IMG/VR virus record: IMGVR_UViG_3300007616_000002
Location: 1 to 64,000 of that record
Length of the DNA: 64,000 nt
Source of the DNA: a virus
Reading direction: 5' to 3' (one strand)
Part shown: piece by piece, positions 29,628 through 37,796 of the stretch
How positions within the stretch are numbered: position 1 is the stretch's first letter
How the letters are laid out: each line of letters opens with the position of its first letter
Notes under the pieces: model-generated
What the model was told of the DNA's origin: nothing
Database searches by the model: none
The model's input: only the letters and a program-made list of their open reading frames with translations
Program-made: the position numbers and the translations under genes

Positions 29628-29780
29628 ATGCTCAGATGTGCACGGTGTAGAGATATTATTCGAGGTACGAAATCTGATGGAGTAACGGGGTTTTCTATCT
29701 CATCTAGATTCGCCAGCCGCTCCGGAGACCTGTGTGGGAGTTGCACAGACGACTTCGTTGAGTTCATCGAAGACGACTGA
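29628..29780 (+). CDS. Zinc micro-protein, 50 aa
   Basis: MLRCARCRDIIRG and, 25 residues later, DLCGSCTDDFVEF: two CxxC pairs, one zinc site. TGATG overlap with the next gene. Too short for usual gene calls. Confidence 0.5.
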   Translation: MLRCARCRDIIRGTKSDGVTGFSISSRFASRSGDLCGSCTDDFVEFIEDD

Positions 29781-29953
29781 TGTACGAGGGAAAAGAGTGC
29801 ATCCGGTGTGGGTCTGAGGAGTTCGAAATAAACGTCATGGCGATGGGTGAGCTAACCCTCGGAGACGTGAACATGGAACGAATAAACGCCGGACTCGACC
29901 CGCTCTGTTGTCTTGAGTGCGTCGAAAAGTGGCCGTCTCCACTCCCGAATTAG
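29780..29953 (+). CDS. Zinc micro-protein, 57 aa
   Basis: KECIRCGSEEFEINV and LDPLCCLECVEKW give two cysteine pairs about 36 residues apart. Coupled to the previous micro-gene. Last plus-strand gene before the minus-strand partition operon. Confidence 0.5.
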   Translation: MYEGKECIRCGSEEFEINVMAMGELTLGDVNMERINAGLDPLCCLECVEKWPSPLPN

Positions 29954-29982
29954 CAGAGATTTTTGCTATAGCGTCATACGGT

Positions 29983-30384
29983 TTATTCACCGAGCCCGTA
30001 TCCGAACTCTTCTAAAACATCTGACACCCCATCGGTGTCGAGGTCATCGTTCTGTCGCAAGCCGTTCATCACAACCGCCTCATACACATCGAGTTTCTGC
30101 ACCTCGTCTGAAGTAAAGTGGTCCTCCATCTCACGGACCATCGCCGTGAGGTCCTCGGCTGTCTGGTCGAGCATGTACATCGTCTTGGCAGTCTCTCTGA
30201 GATACTTCACACCATTGCCCTGTCTCCTGAAGATGAGCGGTATATCACCGCCGTCGAAGGGGGTTTGTCGGGCCTCGGGGGTGGGGGTAGCCACCTGTGT
30301 TTGTGTCTCCTCGGGCCCATCAGACGACTTCGCTGATGAGAGACCGTCGTCGCCGTCGAAACTGTAGTGGTCTTCTTTTGCCAT
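29983..30384 (-). CDS. Probable partition partner of ParA, 133 aa
   Basis: Second gene of the minus-strand operon; its ATG overlaps the ParA stop (TGATGG). Residues 1-55 are disordered and polar (SSAKSSDGPEETQTQVATPTPE). The rest is helical (VKYLRETAKTMYMLDQTAEDLTAMVREMEDHF). ParA genes of plasmids and phages are usually followed by a small centromere-binding protein. Position and size suggest that role, though no DNA-binding motif is obvious. Confidence 0.5.
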   Translation of the reverse strand: MAKEDHYSFDGDDGLSSAKSSDGPEETQTQVATPTPEARQTPFDGGDIPLIFRRQGNGVKYLRETAKTMYMLDQTAEDLTAMVREMEDHFTSDEVQKLDVYEAVVMNGLRQNDDLDTDGVSDVLEEFGYGLGE

Positions 30385-31229
30385 CAGGCCACCTCGGTTT
30401 TCTCAACGATACTCCCGTCATCCAGAGAGAACTCACCGTCGATGAGACCAGCTAGCTTGTCGAACTGGTCGAGCACGTCCGACTCGTAGTCACGAAGGTC
30501 GTGACCGTCGGAGTACTCGTAGATGGACTGGTTCTCACGCCATGCACTCTTCAGTACGTCACGCTGTCGAACGTCTATCGGAAGCACGAGCCTGCCACTG
30601 TCGTGCAGGTCAGAGCGAACGTTCTCGTAGATGTTACTGTCACGCACTCGATTGGGGACGAGACCTAGGATTGACAACGAGATAGAGTCATCAATTCGTT
30701 GCAGACCCTTCTCCATCGCGCTGATGGTATCCTCCAGCCCGCCGACCGAGACACGCCCTTTCTCTGTCAATTCAACGGGCATCAGCACGTTTCTCGTAGC
30801 GATGAGCGCATTGTTCACCACAGTCCCCAGACTCGCCGGACAGTCGATGAGGAAGTAATCGTAGTCCTCTGACAGTCTCTCTATCTCCGGTCGCAGTAAG
30901 AACTCTGCGCCACTGATATTCTCCAGAGCGATTTGCTTGTCGATGAACGCGAGGTCTTCGTGTGCGGGAACCACATCGAAGTCCTTCTGTTCGACAATCA
31001 CCTCGTCCAAGTGTACATCCTCGTTCATGAGCACATCGACAATCGTAGTGCCCTCTGACTGCTTGTACTCCGCGAGGCCCACATGGTTGGTCAGCGAGGC
31101 TGGCTGGGCATCTACGTCAACCAGCAGTACATCATGGCCTCTCCGACCGAGGGCCGCTCCGACGTTCAGCGTCATGGTCGTCTTGCCGTCTCCACCACTC
31201 TCGGACCACACCGATATAGCTCGTGGCAT
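30384..31229 (-). CDS. parA: ParA-family partition ATPase
   Basis: 281 residues from the preferred start. Walker A WSESGGDGKTTMTLNVGAAL, then DVLLVDVDAQPASLTNHVG (A'), YDYFLIDCPASLGTVVNNAL (Walker B) and SILGLVPNRVRDSNIYENV. The signature lysine that normally opens KGGxGKTT is replaced by Ser (SGGDGKTT). ATG 31229 is chosen because TTTAATA (about 31253-31259) lies 30 bases upstream; ATGs at 31244 and 31262 are in frame. This promoter lacks the CCNCCCG block. A partition system suggests the virus can be maintained as a plasmid-like prophage. Confidence 0.85.
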   Translation of the reverse strand: MPRAISVWSESGGDGKTTMTLNVGAALGRRGHDVLLVDVDAQPASLTNHVGLAEYKQSEGTTIVDVLMNEDVHLDEVIVEQKDFDVVPAHEDLAFIDKQIALENISGAEFLLRPEIERLSEDYDYFLIDCPASLGTVVNNALIATRNVLMPVELTEKGRVSVGGLEDTISAMEKGLQRIDDSISLSILGLVPNRVRDSNIYENVRSDLHDSGRLVLPIDVRQRDVLKSAWRENQSIYEYSDGHDLRDYESDVLDQFDKLAGLIDGEFSLDDGSIVEKTEVA

Positions 31230-31295
31230 ACCAGTGACCACCATTCCATCTGTATTAAACACCCGTCAGACACGCGGCATACAGCGCCACCTGAA

Positions 31296-31339
31296 CAGCC
31301 AGTAATACAGTTGGCTGGCCAGTAATCCAGCCAGTAATA
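31296..31339. repeat. Iterons CCAGTAAT x3 upstream of parA
   Basis: CAGCCAGTAATA (31296-31307), GGCCAGTAATC (31317-31327) and CAGCCAGTAATA (31328-31339), with TTGGCTGGCC between the first two. Their place just ahead of the parA promoter fits a centromere/operator. Two more units lie at 13177-13216. Confidence 0.65.
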
Positions 31340-31520
31340 TAGACAACTGGAAGTCCAGAGCGGGGACTCTCCGGACAATCAACCAAGCAATCTGTTTGTC
31401 CGTCTACCACCTCCCCGCATTGTATTGTATGACGAACGGGTCAACCGGCTGTAGAGCAGTCGATAAACCATATTCCGCTATACCAAAACTATTTGACCCT
31501 GCTCGACTTATTTGCACATA

Positions 31521-31994
31521 ATGGTAGGAAAACTTGACGAGGCGTATCTCACGGAATTACAGCAACGGCAACGTCCTGAAGGGCAACAATCGCTTTTTGA
31601 AGACTACAAACACAGTGCGACTGCTATCGCTGTCGTGACCGCCCCGACCGGTGGGATAGTTGAAATCTGCGATGAGTTCATGCCGGAGCTAGGGATGCCG
31701 CGAAGTGTGTTGGATGACTTCCAAAAGCTCAGAAGCCAGATGAACGAAGTGAGCGGGGTCAAAGAACACAACAAGGCATACGAGCGGTGTGACCTCGATT
31801 CGGAGTATAGAACGTACCTCAAGCTCAACAGTGATGCTCAGGAGGCCGTAGAATCGGTTGTGAACCGGTTGGAGTCAGGTGAGTCTATCACCCTCGTCTG
31901 CTTTGAGAAATCCCCCAAGCGGTGTCACAGGCACGTTCTGAAGGAAGAAATAGAAAAGCGTCTTGGAGAGAGGTCTCAGGCTACGAAGTCGTAA
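31521..31994 (+). CDS. DUF488-like protein, 157 aa
   Basis: The C-terminal ESITLVCFEKSPKRCHRHVLKEEIEKRLG matches the end of DUF488 proteins (LLCxExxPxxCHRxxLA). The N-terminus carries MVGKLDEAYLTELQQRQRPEG. DUF488 proteins are small, of unknown function, and often viral or near mobile elements. The promoter is atypical (about 31482-31505, CTATTTGACCC); ATG 31521 fits it. Divergent from parA. Confidence 0.6.
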   Translation: MVGKLDEAYLTELQQRQRPEGQQSLFEDYKHSATAIAVVTAPTGGIVEICDEFMPELGMPRSVLDDFQKLRSQMNEVSGVKEHNKAYERCDLDSEYRTYLKLNSDAQEAVESVVNRLESGESITLVCFEKSPKRCHRHVLKEEIEKRLGERSQATKS

Positions 31995-32113
31995 TCGTCC
32001 GACTCATCGAGCCGGAACTCTTCCATCTCTTCGCCCTCACCTGCTGAGCACTCTCCACAAAACAGTTCGCCGTTTACTTGAACGAGGTCTGAACCGCAGT
32101 TTGAACAATCCAT
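31976..32113 (-). CDS. Zinc-ribbon micro-protein, 45 aa
   Basis: MDCSNCGSDLVQVNGELFCGE then an acidic tail (GEGEEMEEFRLDESDDYD). Two CxxC pairs 15 residues apart make a textbook zinc ribbon. The 3' end overlaps the DUF488 gene tail to tail. A strong promoter lies at 32130-32151 on the minus strand. Confidence 0.6.
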   Translation of the reverse strand: MDCSNCGSDLVQVNGELFCGECSAGEGEEMEEFRLDESDDYDFVA

Positions 32114-32129
32114 AGGTAAACCTATTAGC

Positions 32130-32151
32130 CGGGCAGTACTTAAAACTTACG
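32130..32151 (-). promoter_or_regulatory. Extended promoter for the 45-aa zinc protein
   Basis: Minus strand: CGTAAGTTTTAAGTACTGCCCG, then GGC..TAG..GGTTTACCTATGG. Near consensus, which supports the micro-gene at 32113. Confidence 0.65.
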
Positions 32152-32170
32152 ATTAAGGTGAAACTGAAGC

Positions 32171-32302
32171 CTACTCCTCTTCGAAGTAGTGGTCGTACTC
32201 ACCATCCACCCACTTCAACCGCCACTCTATGTCCCGATACTCAAGCTCTTCCGTCTGAATCTCCGCGACTTCATTGAGGCGCTCCCAGTATTCGTAAAGC
32301 AC
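32171..32302 (-). CDS. Small acidic protein, 43 aa, GTG start
   Basis: VLYEYWERLNEVAEIQTEEL and onward to an acidic end. The start is chosen because CTTTTTAATCCACCCTCC (minus strand, about 32311-32331) places a promoter 30 bases upstream, inside a longer open frame. The frame is otherwise open further upstream into the reductase gene. Confidence 0.4.
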   Translation of the reverse strand: MLYEYWERLNEVAEIQTEELEYRDIEWRLKWVDGEYDHYFEEE

Positions 32303-32339
32303 ATCGGGTTTGGAGGGTGGATTAAAAAGTTTTGGCTCC

Positions 32340-34919
32340 TTACGCGCAGGGTGAGTGGAAGCAGTTCGGGCAGATAGTACAGCCTTCACCGTCGTCTTCC
32401 ATTTCAGTGCCACACTCCTCACAGAGTTCTTCGCCAGTCTCCACGTCGAGGCCCAGTTCTTCGGCGGCCTCCGCGGTCATCTCACCAGACTTATAGAGGT
32501 CTTCGAGGGTCTGGTGAATATCATCGTCCGTCTCGTCAAGCTTGTTGTCACGTCGGACGGTCTTAACCTGCTCGTTCCGAGAGCCGTCACGATAGAACGT
32601 GAGCCCCTTCGCAGGTGCGCCGATGTTCTGGTCCTCGTCACTGATAGCTCGCATGAACGAGGTGTACACGTCGGCTCGTGTGGCGTCGTTGGGGGCGTTG
32701 ATGGTCTTCGAAATACCAGAGTCGGTGAACTCTTGGAACGACCTCTGCATGTCCGTGTGCTGGAACGATGTAAGCTCGTTCGTCGTAACGAACACGTCAG
32801 CGATTTTATCGGGAATCGAAAGGTCCTGCGGGCCCTCGAAGTCGTTCGTGGCCATAAGTTCCTGCGCCTCGGCCTTCACTTCTTCGGGGTCGTAGCCGTT
32901 CTCTTCGAGGACCTCACCGAAGTAGTCGTCAAACTCGACCAGCATGTCGTCACCCTGTACGTCATCACCGACGTTCTTGTAGTTCACGACGTTGAACAGG
33001 GGCTCACACCCACCAGTCGTGTTGCCGAGCATCGACGTGGTACCCGTCGGTGCGATAGTCGTCGTGTTGTGGTTACGGATTTTGAAGCCACCTTCCCAGT
33101 CGTCAGCGTCCTCGTAGGTGTGCTTCTCGAACCACTCGGGGTACTCAGTCGGGCTCGCATACTTGGACTCGTCCCAGTACTTGAACGTGCCACGCTCCTT
33201 GGCCAGTTCGTGCGAGACCATCTTGGACTCACGGTCGATTTCGTGCATGATGGCACGAGCGACCTCGTAGCTCTCGTCGGAGCCGTACTGGAGCCCCATT
33301 TGGAAGAGCATCTGAGCGAAGCCCATGATACCCAGACCAATCTTTCGCTGACCTTTCACACGGTCGGAAATCTGGTCTAGCGGGAACTCGGACTGTGTGA
33401 CAACGTTGTCGAGGAATCGAGTACCTGACTCGATGACGCGCTGGAACTGCTCGTTGTCGAGCGCCTTATCGACGTATTCGTGGACAAGCTCTTCAGTGTC
33501 AGCCTCAGAGATACGGCTGTCAGGCTGGTTCTGAAGCCACTGGCCGTAGGTGACGGCATCTTGGTTGAGCATCAACGAGAGATTGATGTGACCAAGGTTA
33601 CAGGCCTCGTGCTCACTGAGCGGCTGTTCGGCGCAGGGGTTGGTGGCCTCGATGGCGTGCTCGGGGTACTCTTCCACGTCGAAGCTGTGGTCACGGTTTG
33701 TCTCGTCGTAGTAGAAGAGACCGGGCTCACCGTTACGCCACGCACCGTCGATGATGAGGTCGAAAACAAACCGGGCGGGAAGCTCCATCTCTTCGACTTC
33801 TCGAAGCTTGTACTCGGACTCCTCAATCACAACTTCCTCAGTGAAAGCGGGGTTGGAATCTTCGGGGGCATCTTCAAGCGGGAACTCTTTGTTTCCGTCA
33901 GCATCAACGACCCACGTTTCAGTTTCATCGGTGAACGAGTCTTTCCACTTCTCAGCGACGGAGACCTTCTCACCAGCTTCGGGGTCCCACGCCATAATCT
34001 CGTCGGCGTAGTCTCGCCAGAAGTTCTCCTTGACGAGCTTGCCGGACACACCGTCTTCCTGTGCGTCTTCCCAGTCCTGCGGATTGTTCTCGAACTCGGG
34101 GTTGTAGAAGTTTGCCGTCTCTTCGACTACCTCGAACGCCTCTTCGTAGTCGCTCTCGGGGTCGAAGAACGTGTACGTGCCACCGTGCTCGACAGCCTTC
34201 TTGAAGTCGTCGGTGACACCGACTGAGATGTTGAAGTTGTCCAGTTCTCCTTCCTTTCGCTTGGCGCAGATGAATCGACCAATGTCGGCATGGTCGATGC
34301 GAAGGATTCCCATCTGTGCCCCCCGTCGTTTTCCGCCTTGTTCCACAGTCCCACATGTTGTATTAAACACCTCCATGAAGGAAATGGGACCCGAGGAAAC
34401 GCCACCAGTCGATTCAACGATAGCGCCCTGCGGGCGTAGGTGCGAGAAGGAGTAACCGACACCGCCGCCGGACTTGAAAATAAGCGCCGCGTGGCGTGCG
34501 GAGTCAAAGATGTGGTCCATGTCGTCCTTCGGTTCGAGGACGAAACATGCAGAAAGTTGCTGAAGGTCGGTATCAGCGTTCATCAGCGTGGGCGAGTTCG
34601 GCATGAACTGCTGGGTCTCCATCAGGTGCTGGAACTCGTCGGCCCACTCCTGATACTGTTCTTGCGCTTCGAGTGTGTTCGGGTCGTCTACATGGTCGAA
34701 CTCGGCCTCTGCGACGTTACTGGCGACTCGCTCGAATAGCTCTTCAGGCTCTTCAATCACCTCACCATCACCATCTCGCTTCAGATAGCGAGCCGGGAGA
34801 ATGTTATAGAGGGCGTTATCAGTAAAACCCTCCATCGGCTCGGGGATGGACTGAATCGGCGTTTCGATTGTCTGAACTTGCTCTTCGGCTTCAACTTGAG
34901 TGTCTGCGTTCGTGCTCAT
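32340..34919 (-). CDS. nrdJ: Class II (B12-dependent) ribonucleotide reductase
   Basis: 859 residues. Key blocks: CFVLEPKDDMDHIFDSARHAALIFKSGGGVGYSFSHLRP (pieces; glycine-rich loop), NTTCGTVEQGGKRRGAQMG, EATNPCAEQPLSEHEACNLGHINLS (NPCxE active-site motif), IGLGIMGFAQML and TGTTSMLGNTTGGCEPLF. The C-terminal tail holds the cysteines CEECGTEMEDDGEGCTICPNC, which probably deliver reducing equivalents. No separate small subunit is visible in the window, which fits the cobalamin-dependent class used by haloarchaea. It makes deoxynucleotides for viral DNA. No intein is present. It has its own promoter and is transcribed against neighbouring operons. Confidence 0.93.
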   Translation of the reverse strand: MSTNADTQVEAEEQVQTIETPIQSIPEPMEGFTDNALYNILPARYLKRDGDGEVIEEPEELFERVASNVAEAEFDHVDDPNTLEAQEQYQEWADEFQHLMETQQFMPNSPTLMNADTDLQQLSACFVLEPKDDMDHIFDSARHAALIFKSGGGVGYSFSHLRPQGAIVESTGGVSSGPISFMEVFNTTCGTVEQGGKRRGAQMGILRIDHADIGRFICAKRKEGELDNFNISVGVTDDFKKAVEHGGTYTFFDPESDYEEAFEVVEETANFYNPEFENNPQDWEDAQEDGVSGKLVKENFWRDYADEIMAWDPEAGEKVSVAEKWKDSFTDETETWVVDADGNKEFPLEDAPEDSNPAFTEEVVIEESEYKLREVEEMELPARFVFDLIIDGAWRNGEPGLFYYDETNRDHSFDVEEYPEHAIEATNPCAEQPLSEHEACNLGHINLSLMLNQDAVTYGQWLQNQPDSRISEADTEELVHEYVDKALDNEQFQRVIESGTRFLDNVVTQSEFPLDQISDRVKGQRKIGLGIMGFAQMLFQMGLQYGSDESYEVARAIMHEIDRESKMVSHELAKERGTFKYWDESKYASPTEYPEWFEKHTYEDADDWEGGFKIRNHNTTTIAPTGTTSMLGNTTGGCEPLFNVVNYKNVGDDVQGDDMLVEFDDYFGEVLEENGYDPEEVKAEAQELMATNDFEGPQDLSIPDKIADVFVTTNELTSFQHTDMQRSFQEFTDSGISKTINAPNDATRADVYTSFMRAISDEDQNIGAPAKGLTFYRDGSRNEQVKTVRRDNKLDETDDDIHQTLEDLYKSGEMTAEAAEELGLDVETGEELCEECGTEMEDDGEGCTICPNCFHSPCA

Positions 34920-34951
34920 GTTTAAGATATTTACGGATTTGTCCCTTGTCT

Positions 34952-34973
34952 CGGGTGGTACTTAAACCCTTCG
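34952..34973 (-). promoter_or_regulatory. Extended promoter for nrdJ
   Basis: Minus strand: CGAAGGGTTTAAGTACCACCCG, an exact consensus element about 33 bases upstream of the ATG. Confidence 0.7.
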
Positions 34974-34989
34974 TTACGAAAACGCGAGA

Positions 34990-35280
34990 GGGGTCCCCAA
35001 TCGTATATAAATTCAGTGACTGGAACCCGTCTATGCGTTTAGAAAGGAGTGTGAGATACTGGTGTAGACCAGTAGTTCAACGGGTGGAGGGACACGCCCG
35101 TAATGGGCACGTAACATGGTAAGCAGAGATAGTTTTTAAGTGGCCCCCCAAACTGTGTTGGTCGAAGGATTTATATACCCTCCAGAGTGTAGCGGTAAGT
35201 GCGGCAAAAAAGAGAGCGGGGGTCTTAAACAAAGGTAAACACACTTGCGACAGCATTGTCTGGACGGTGCTATCCCTCTT
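34990..35280 (+). other. Non-coding region with tandem promoters and a probable RNA
   Basis: No supported gene for over 350 bases. Promoter-like elements: TATATAAATTC about 35003, AGTTTTTAAGTGGCCCCCC at 35131-35149 and GGATTTATATACCCTCC at 35167-35183. The first is followed by hairpins ACTGG/CCAGT (about 35059-35074) and GCCC/GGGC (about 35097-35109), enclosed by ACCCGT/ACGGGT. The third is followed by a segment (35199-35247) that matches the leader of the tRNA-Val/Ser operon at 46938-46990, including an identical block ending GGTAAACACACTTG. I found no tRNA fold here. Confidence 0.4.
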
Positions 35281-35300
35281 CCCCGTTGCTGTCCTCTGGG

Positions 35301-35321
35301 GAAAGGCTTAAGTCCCGGCCG
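35301..35321 (+). promoter_or_regulatory. Extended promoter for the tmk operon
   Basis: GAAAGGCTTAAGTCCCGGCCG; ATG 35340. Confidence 0.55.
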
Positions 35322-35339
35322 TTCAAATAGTCTGATAAC

Positions 35340-35672
35340 ATGACTGAAGAAGACGAGACTGTTCCGGAGCGTTTACTTGACCCGGAGTGGCGGATGCAAA
35401 ACATCTTGAAGTACGCAACAGAAAAACGAGAAGACACAGACGTAATCGTGCAACATCCTGTTCGAGAAGAGTCTCCCGAAAGTGTTGATGCTGAGTTCGT
35501 TGAGGTGATGGGACTTTCTGTCGGTTCCAATGGGAACGGTGTTGTGACTATTCAGAACACCACTTCTGACACTTCCATGACCGAGCGATTCGTCGCTTTT
35601 GATGCGGAACTAATTGATGGCCTCGTTCAAGCACTCGAAGATGTTAAGCGCAGGGAGAACACCGATGAGTAG
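35340..35672 (+). CDS. Hypothetical protein, 110 aa
   Basis: Helical N-terminus, central beta region (DVIVQHPVREESPESVDAEFVEVMGLSVG in part) and helical C-terminus. No family recognised. Overlaps the thymidylate kinase start by 8 bases. Confidence 0.5.
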   Translation: MTEEDETVPERLLDPEWRMQNILKYATEKREDTDVIVQHPVREESPESVDAEFVEVMGLSVGSNGNGVVTIQNTTSDTSMTERFVAFDAELIDGLVQALEDVKRRENTDE

Positions 35673-36282
35673 ACCGTTGGTTATCTCTATCGAGGGGATA
35701 GACGGCTCGGGGACAACCAGTGTTACTGATGCCGCACAGAAGCGGTTCAAAAACGTCAAGACGACAGCAGAGCCCGCTGAGCAGTTCTACACTGGTGAAG
35801 CTACCCGAAAGGCCATCAACGACAACAAGACGCACCCGATGACTGATTTTCACTTCTTCATCGGGGACCGGGCCTACCACATCGAGAACACCATCAAGCC
35901 CGCGCTTAAGGCCGGGCGAACTGTCATTACGGACCGGTATCTCCACTCGACGTTCGCGTATCAGCAAGTAAATCTAGATGGTGTTGTCGATGAGCCTGAA
36001 GAGTACATCCATGAGTCCATGAAAGAGTGGGTTCTCTATCCCAACCTCACTATCCTTCTTGATGTTCCGGCTGATGTGGCCGCTGAACGAACATCTGACG
36101 ATGACAAGTACGAAGTGTCATCTTTCCAGAAGAAGGTTCGGCAGAACTATCTTGACCTCGCTGAAGACGACCCGTCCGTCATTACCGTCGATGCGTCTCA
36201 GCCCAAGGAGAAGGTCATGATGGAGTCGTTGACCATTATCGAAGAAGCGATGACGCAGATGCACGAAGAGGATGGGTGGTAA
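35665..36282 (+). CDS. tmk: Thymidylate kinase
   Basis: 205 residues. Walker A VISIEGIDGSGTTSVTDAA, then TTAEPAEQFYTGEATRKAI (E-P motif), IGDRAYHIENTIKPALKAGRTVITDRYLHSTFAYQ (pieces; the DRY motif and S-x-x-A-YQ) and a Tyr-rich lid. It phosphorylates dTMP to dTDP downstream of ThyX. Walker A has GTT where most have GKT (GSGTTS), a variant seen in some archaeal Tmk proteins. I cannot test its activity. Confidence 0.88.
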   Translation: MSRPLVISIEGIDGSGTTSVTDAAQKRFKNVKTTAEPAEQFYTGEATRKAINDNKTHPMTDFHFFIGDRAYHIENTIKPALKAGRTVITDRYLHSTFAYQQVNLDGVVDEPEEYIHESMKEWVLYPNLTILLDVPADVAAERTSDDDKYEVSSFQKKVRQNYLDLAEDDPSVITVDASQPKEKVMMESLTIIEEAMTQMHEEDGW

Positions 36283-36283
36283 C

Positions 36284-36481
36284 ATGGCCAAGCTCACGCA
36301 CATCAACAACGGGAACGACTGGGAGGCTATTTATATCGAGGGTGAGAAGGTCACGGACCAGCATCTCGGACGACTCTGGCCGAAGAGCGTTCTCGACCTC
36401 ATGGTAGCGCATGACATTACAGAGACAGAGACAAAAACTGAACCCGAGTTCGAGTTTCCGGAAGTTCTGGAAGACGAGTAA
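36284..36481 (+). CDS. Small acidic protein, 65 aa
   Basis: MAKLTHINNGNDWEAIYIEG then helical and acidic end. ATG 36284 is one base after the tmk stop. Its TAA lies in a GTAAACACAGTG element. Confidence 0.5.
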   Translation: MAKLTHINNGNDWEAIYIEGEKVTDQHLGRLWPKSVLDLMVAHDITETETKTEPEFEFPEVLEDE

Positions 36482-36503
36482 ACACAGTGCGTTTTTCACC
36501 GGG

Positions 36504-36526
36504 TCGAAAGTATTAAGTACCACCCA
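36504..36526 (+). promoter_or_regulatory. Extended promoter for RNA and tRNA-Leu
   Basis: TCGAAAGTATTAAGTACCACCCA; no protein frame follows before tRNA-Leu at 36699. Confidence 0.6.
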
Positions 36527-36529
36527 TTC

Positions 36530-36690
36530 AAATAGAAGGTTGCCGCAAACGCGTGGTAACTCCGTCGTAAAACTAAGTCCCGTAAACCTCGGCGGTTAAT
36601 AACGTCGGGCTATGGACGAGCGTGCGGGTGACGGCCCACTGGTGTTGGAAGACTTCGTTGCGCGGAGTGGCGAGCCTAACTCGCCAACGG
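36530..36690 (+). ncRNA. Probable structured RNA ahead of tRNA-Leu
   Basis: GC-rich and non-coding between a strong promoter and tRNA-Leu. It contains GTAACTCCGTCG (about 36556-36567), similar to the GTTACTCCG block of the odd tRNA gene at 11802. It also has GGGCTATGG (about 36607-36615), similar to the GCTATTG loop element, and a clean hairpin TGGCGAG-CCTAA-CTCGCCA (36668-36686). No complete fold or function assigned. Confidence 0.35.
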
Positions 36691-36698
36691 TTTCAGTT

Positions 36699-36781
36699 GG
36701 AGGTGTACCCAAGTGGTCAAAGGGGCACCGTTGAGGGCGGTGTGGCGTAGGCCTTCGCAGGTTCGAGTCCTGTCACCTCCA
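36699..36781 (+). tRNA. tRNA-Leu(GAG)
   Basis: Acceptor GGAGGTG / CACCTCC. Anticodon arm CACCG-TTGAGGG-CGGTG with GAG at 36733-36735, then a long variable arm (TGGCGTAGGCCTTCG). T arm CAGG-TTCGAGT-CCTG. Class II form is right for Leu. Co-transcribed with the upstream RNA; the next gene begins two bases later. Confidence 0.9.
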
Positions 36782-36782
36782 T

Positions 36783-36992
36783 ATGAAAGAAGACCAGACG
36801 GCTGAACTGAGGCACATACTGAGTTTCGTCCAGTCACATCTCGACAAGCACGACGTTCGAATGAGTAACTGTAGCTACGACATTGTGTCCCACACGGATA
36901 CAGAGCCCGGACGTGTTCCAGAACCTGATTTCGAAGTCACAGGACAGGAAGTAGAAGTCTCGTTCAAGTACACGGTTCCGTTCGAGGAATGA
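36783..36992 (+). CDS. Hypothetical protein, 69 aa
   Basis: ATG one base after the tRNA-Leu discriminator, so the mRNA must be released by tRNA processing. Helical start (ELRHILSFVQSHLDKHDV) and beta end (VTGQEVEVSFKYTVPF). Overlaps the ATPase gene. Confidence 0.5.
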   Translation: MKEDQTAELRHILSFVQSHLDKHDVRMSNCSYDIVSHTDTEPGRVPEPDFEVTGQEVEVSFKYTVPFEE

Positions 36993-37786
36993 AATCCCAT
37001 CTACTGGCGGGACAACGGAGGTTTTACGAGTGTGACAGCGAGCATAAGCTCTTTCTCGGCGGCCGTCGTTCGGGAAAGACTCATGCGCTTGCTTTTGAAG
37101 GAATTGAAGCCTCGATAGAGCACGGCCTCGATGTGTTGTTACTTACTCAGCGGGAGATGATGGCACAAAACGCGGTCGACACCGCGAGAGAAATATCCTT
37201 CGACCAGTTTAACCAGATGAGTTTGAAAACTAATGGGAAATTAAAGCTGAAGTACAAAAATGGCGGGACGTTTCACGCCAATACGTTTACTCGTGTCACT
37301 GGGGGGCTGAGAGTCAACCATTATGATTTACTTCTAATTGATGAAGTTCAGGAGATTGACCCGGACAACCTGAGAAGCCTCTACAGATACACGTATGAAA
37401 TGTCTCCGAAACTGTTTGAGGGATTCTATGCGGCTGGAACCCCGTTAGACGGGCTAAATGAGCCTCTTGAATTTTTGAGAGATGAAGAATTTGTGTTTAT
37501 GCCTGTTTCAACCATCGAAAATTCAATGATTAACCATGAGGTGGTGCAAGAGCAACGACAAAGGCTTTCTGAAGTAGAGTTTCGAAAGCGGTTCATGGTT
37601 GGTCTCAATGTAGGTGGTCATATGCTCTTTAATATTGAGCAAGACGGAGAACGTCTTCATCAGTGCATGTTGTGTGACTTTGAAGAAGCAATTCCGCTGA
37701 ATTTCCCCGATGAGAAGGTGTCTGCGGTTGAGGGGTATATCTTCGGAAAGGCACAGAAGTCATCCTGCAATAAGCAAAAGGTTTAA
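36989..37786 (+). CDS. Terminase-large-subunit-like ATPase, nuclease domain absent
   Basis: 265 residues. KLFLGGRRSGKTHALAFEG is a terminase-type Walker A (GGRxSGKT), YDLLLIDEVQEIDPDNL is Walker B with the catalytic Glu, and FYAAGTPLDGLNEPL is the coupling motif (xAGTP). These are the ATPase motifs of phage TerL. TerL normally continues about 200 residues with an RNase H-like nuclease domain, but this protein ends after an unusual tail (QKSSCNKQKV). It could be a degenerate or specialised second terminase, or the ATPase half of a split terminase. AT-richer in its middle than its neighbours. Confidence 0.65.
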   Translation: MKSHLLAGQRRFYECDSEHKLFLGGRRSGKTHALAFEGIEASIEHGLDVLLLTQREMMAQNAVDTAREISFDQFNQMSLKTNGKLKLKYKNGGTFHANTFTRVTGGLRVNHYDLLLIDEVQEIDPDNLRSLYRYTYEMSPKLFEGFYAAGTPLDGLNEPLEFLRDEEFVFMPVSTIENSMINHEVVQEQRQRLSEVEFRKRFMVGLNVGGHMLFNIEQDGERLHQCMLCDFEEAIPLNFPDEKVSAVEGYIFGKAQKSSCNKQKV

Positions 37787-37796
37787 TACGCACCCG
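37776..37796 (+). promoter_or_regulatory. Extended promoter for the 37812 membrane protein
   Basis: CAAAAGGTTTAATACGCACCCG region; it overlaps the last codons of the ATPase gene and sets a downstream start for the next one. Confidence 0.6.

Noticed and set aside
32355-34226. Long plus-strand frames opposite the ribonucleotide reductase
   Set aside because: The minus-strand gene has complete reductase motifs and a consensus promoter; the plus-strand frames are shadows with low-complexity hydrophobic content.
35040-35120. Possible tRNA with a GTA loop between two hairpins
   Set aside because: No acceptor pairing, no T arm and no 7-base loop with U33 could be formed.
36550-36600. A second odd tRNA like those at 11.8 kb
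   Set aside because: It shares the ACTCCG and CTATGG blocks but has no T arm or paired acceptor strands, so it is listed only as a structured RNA.
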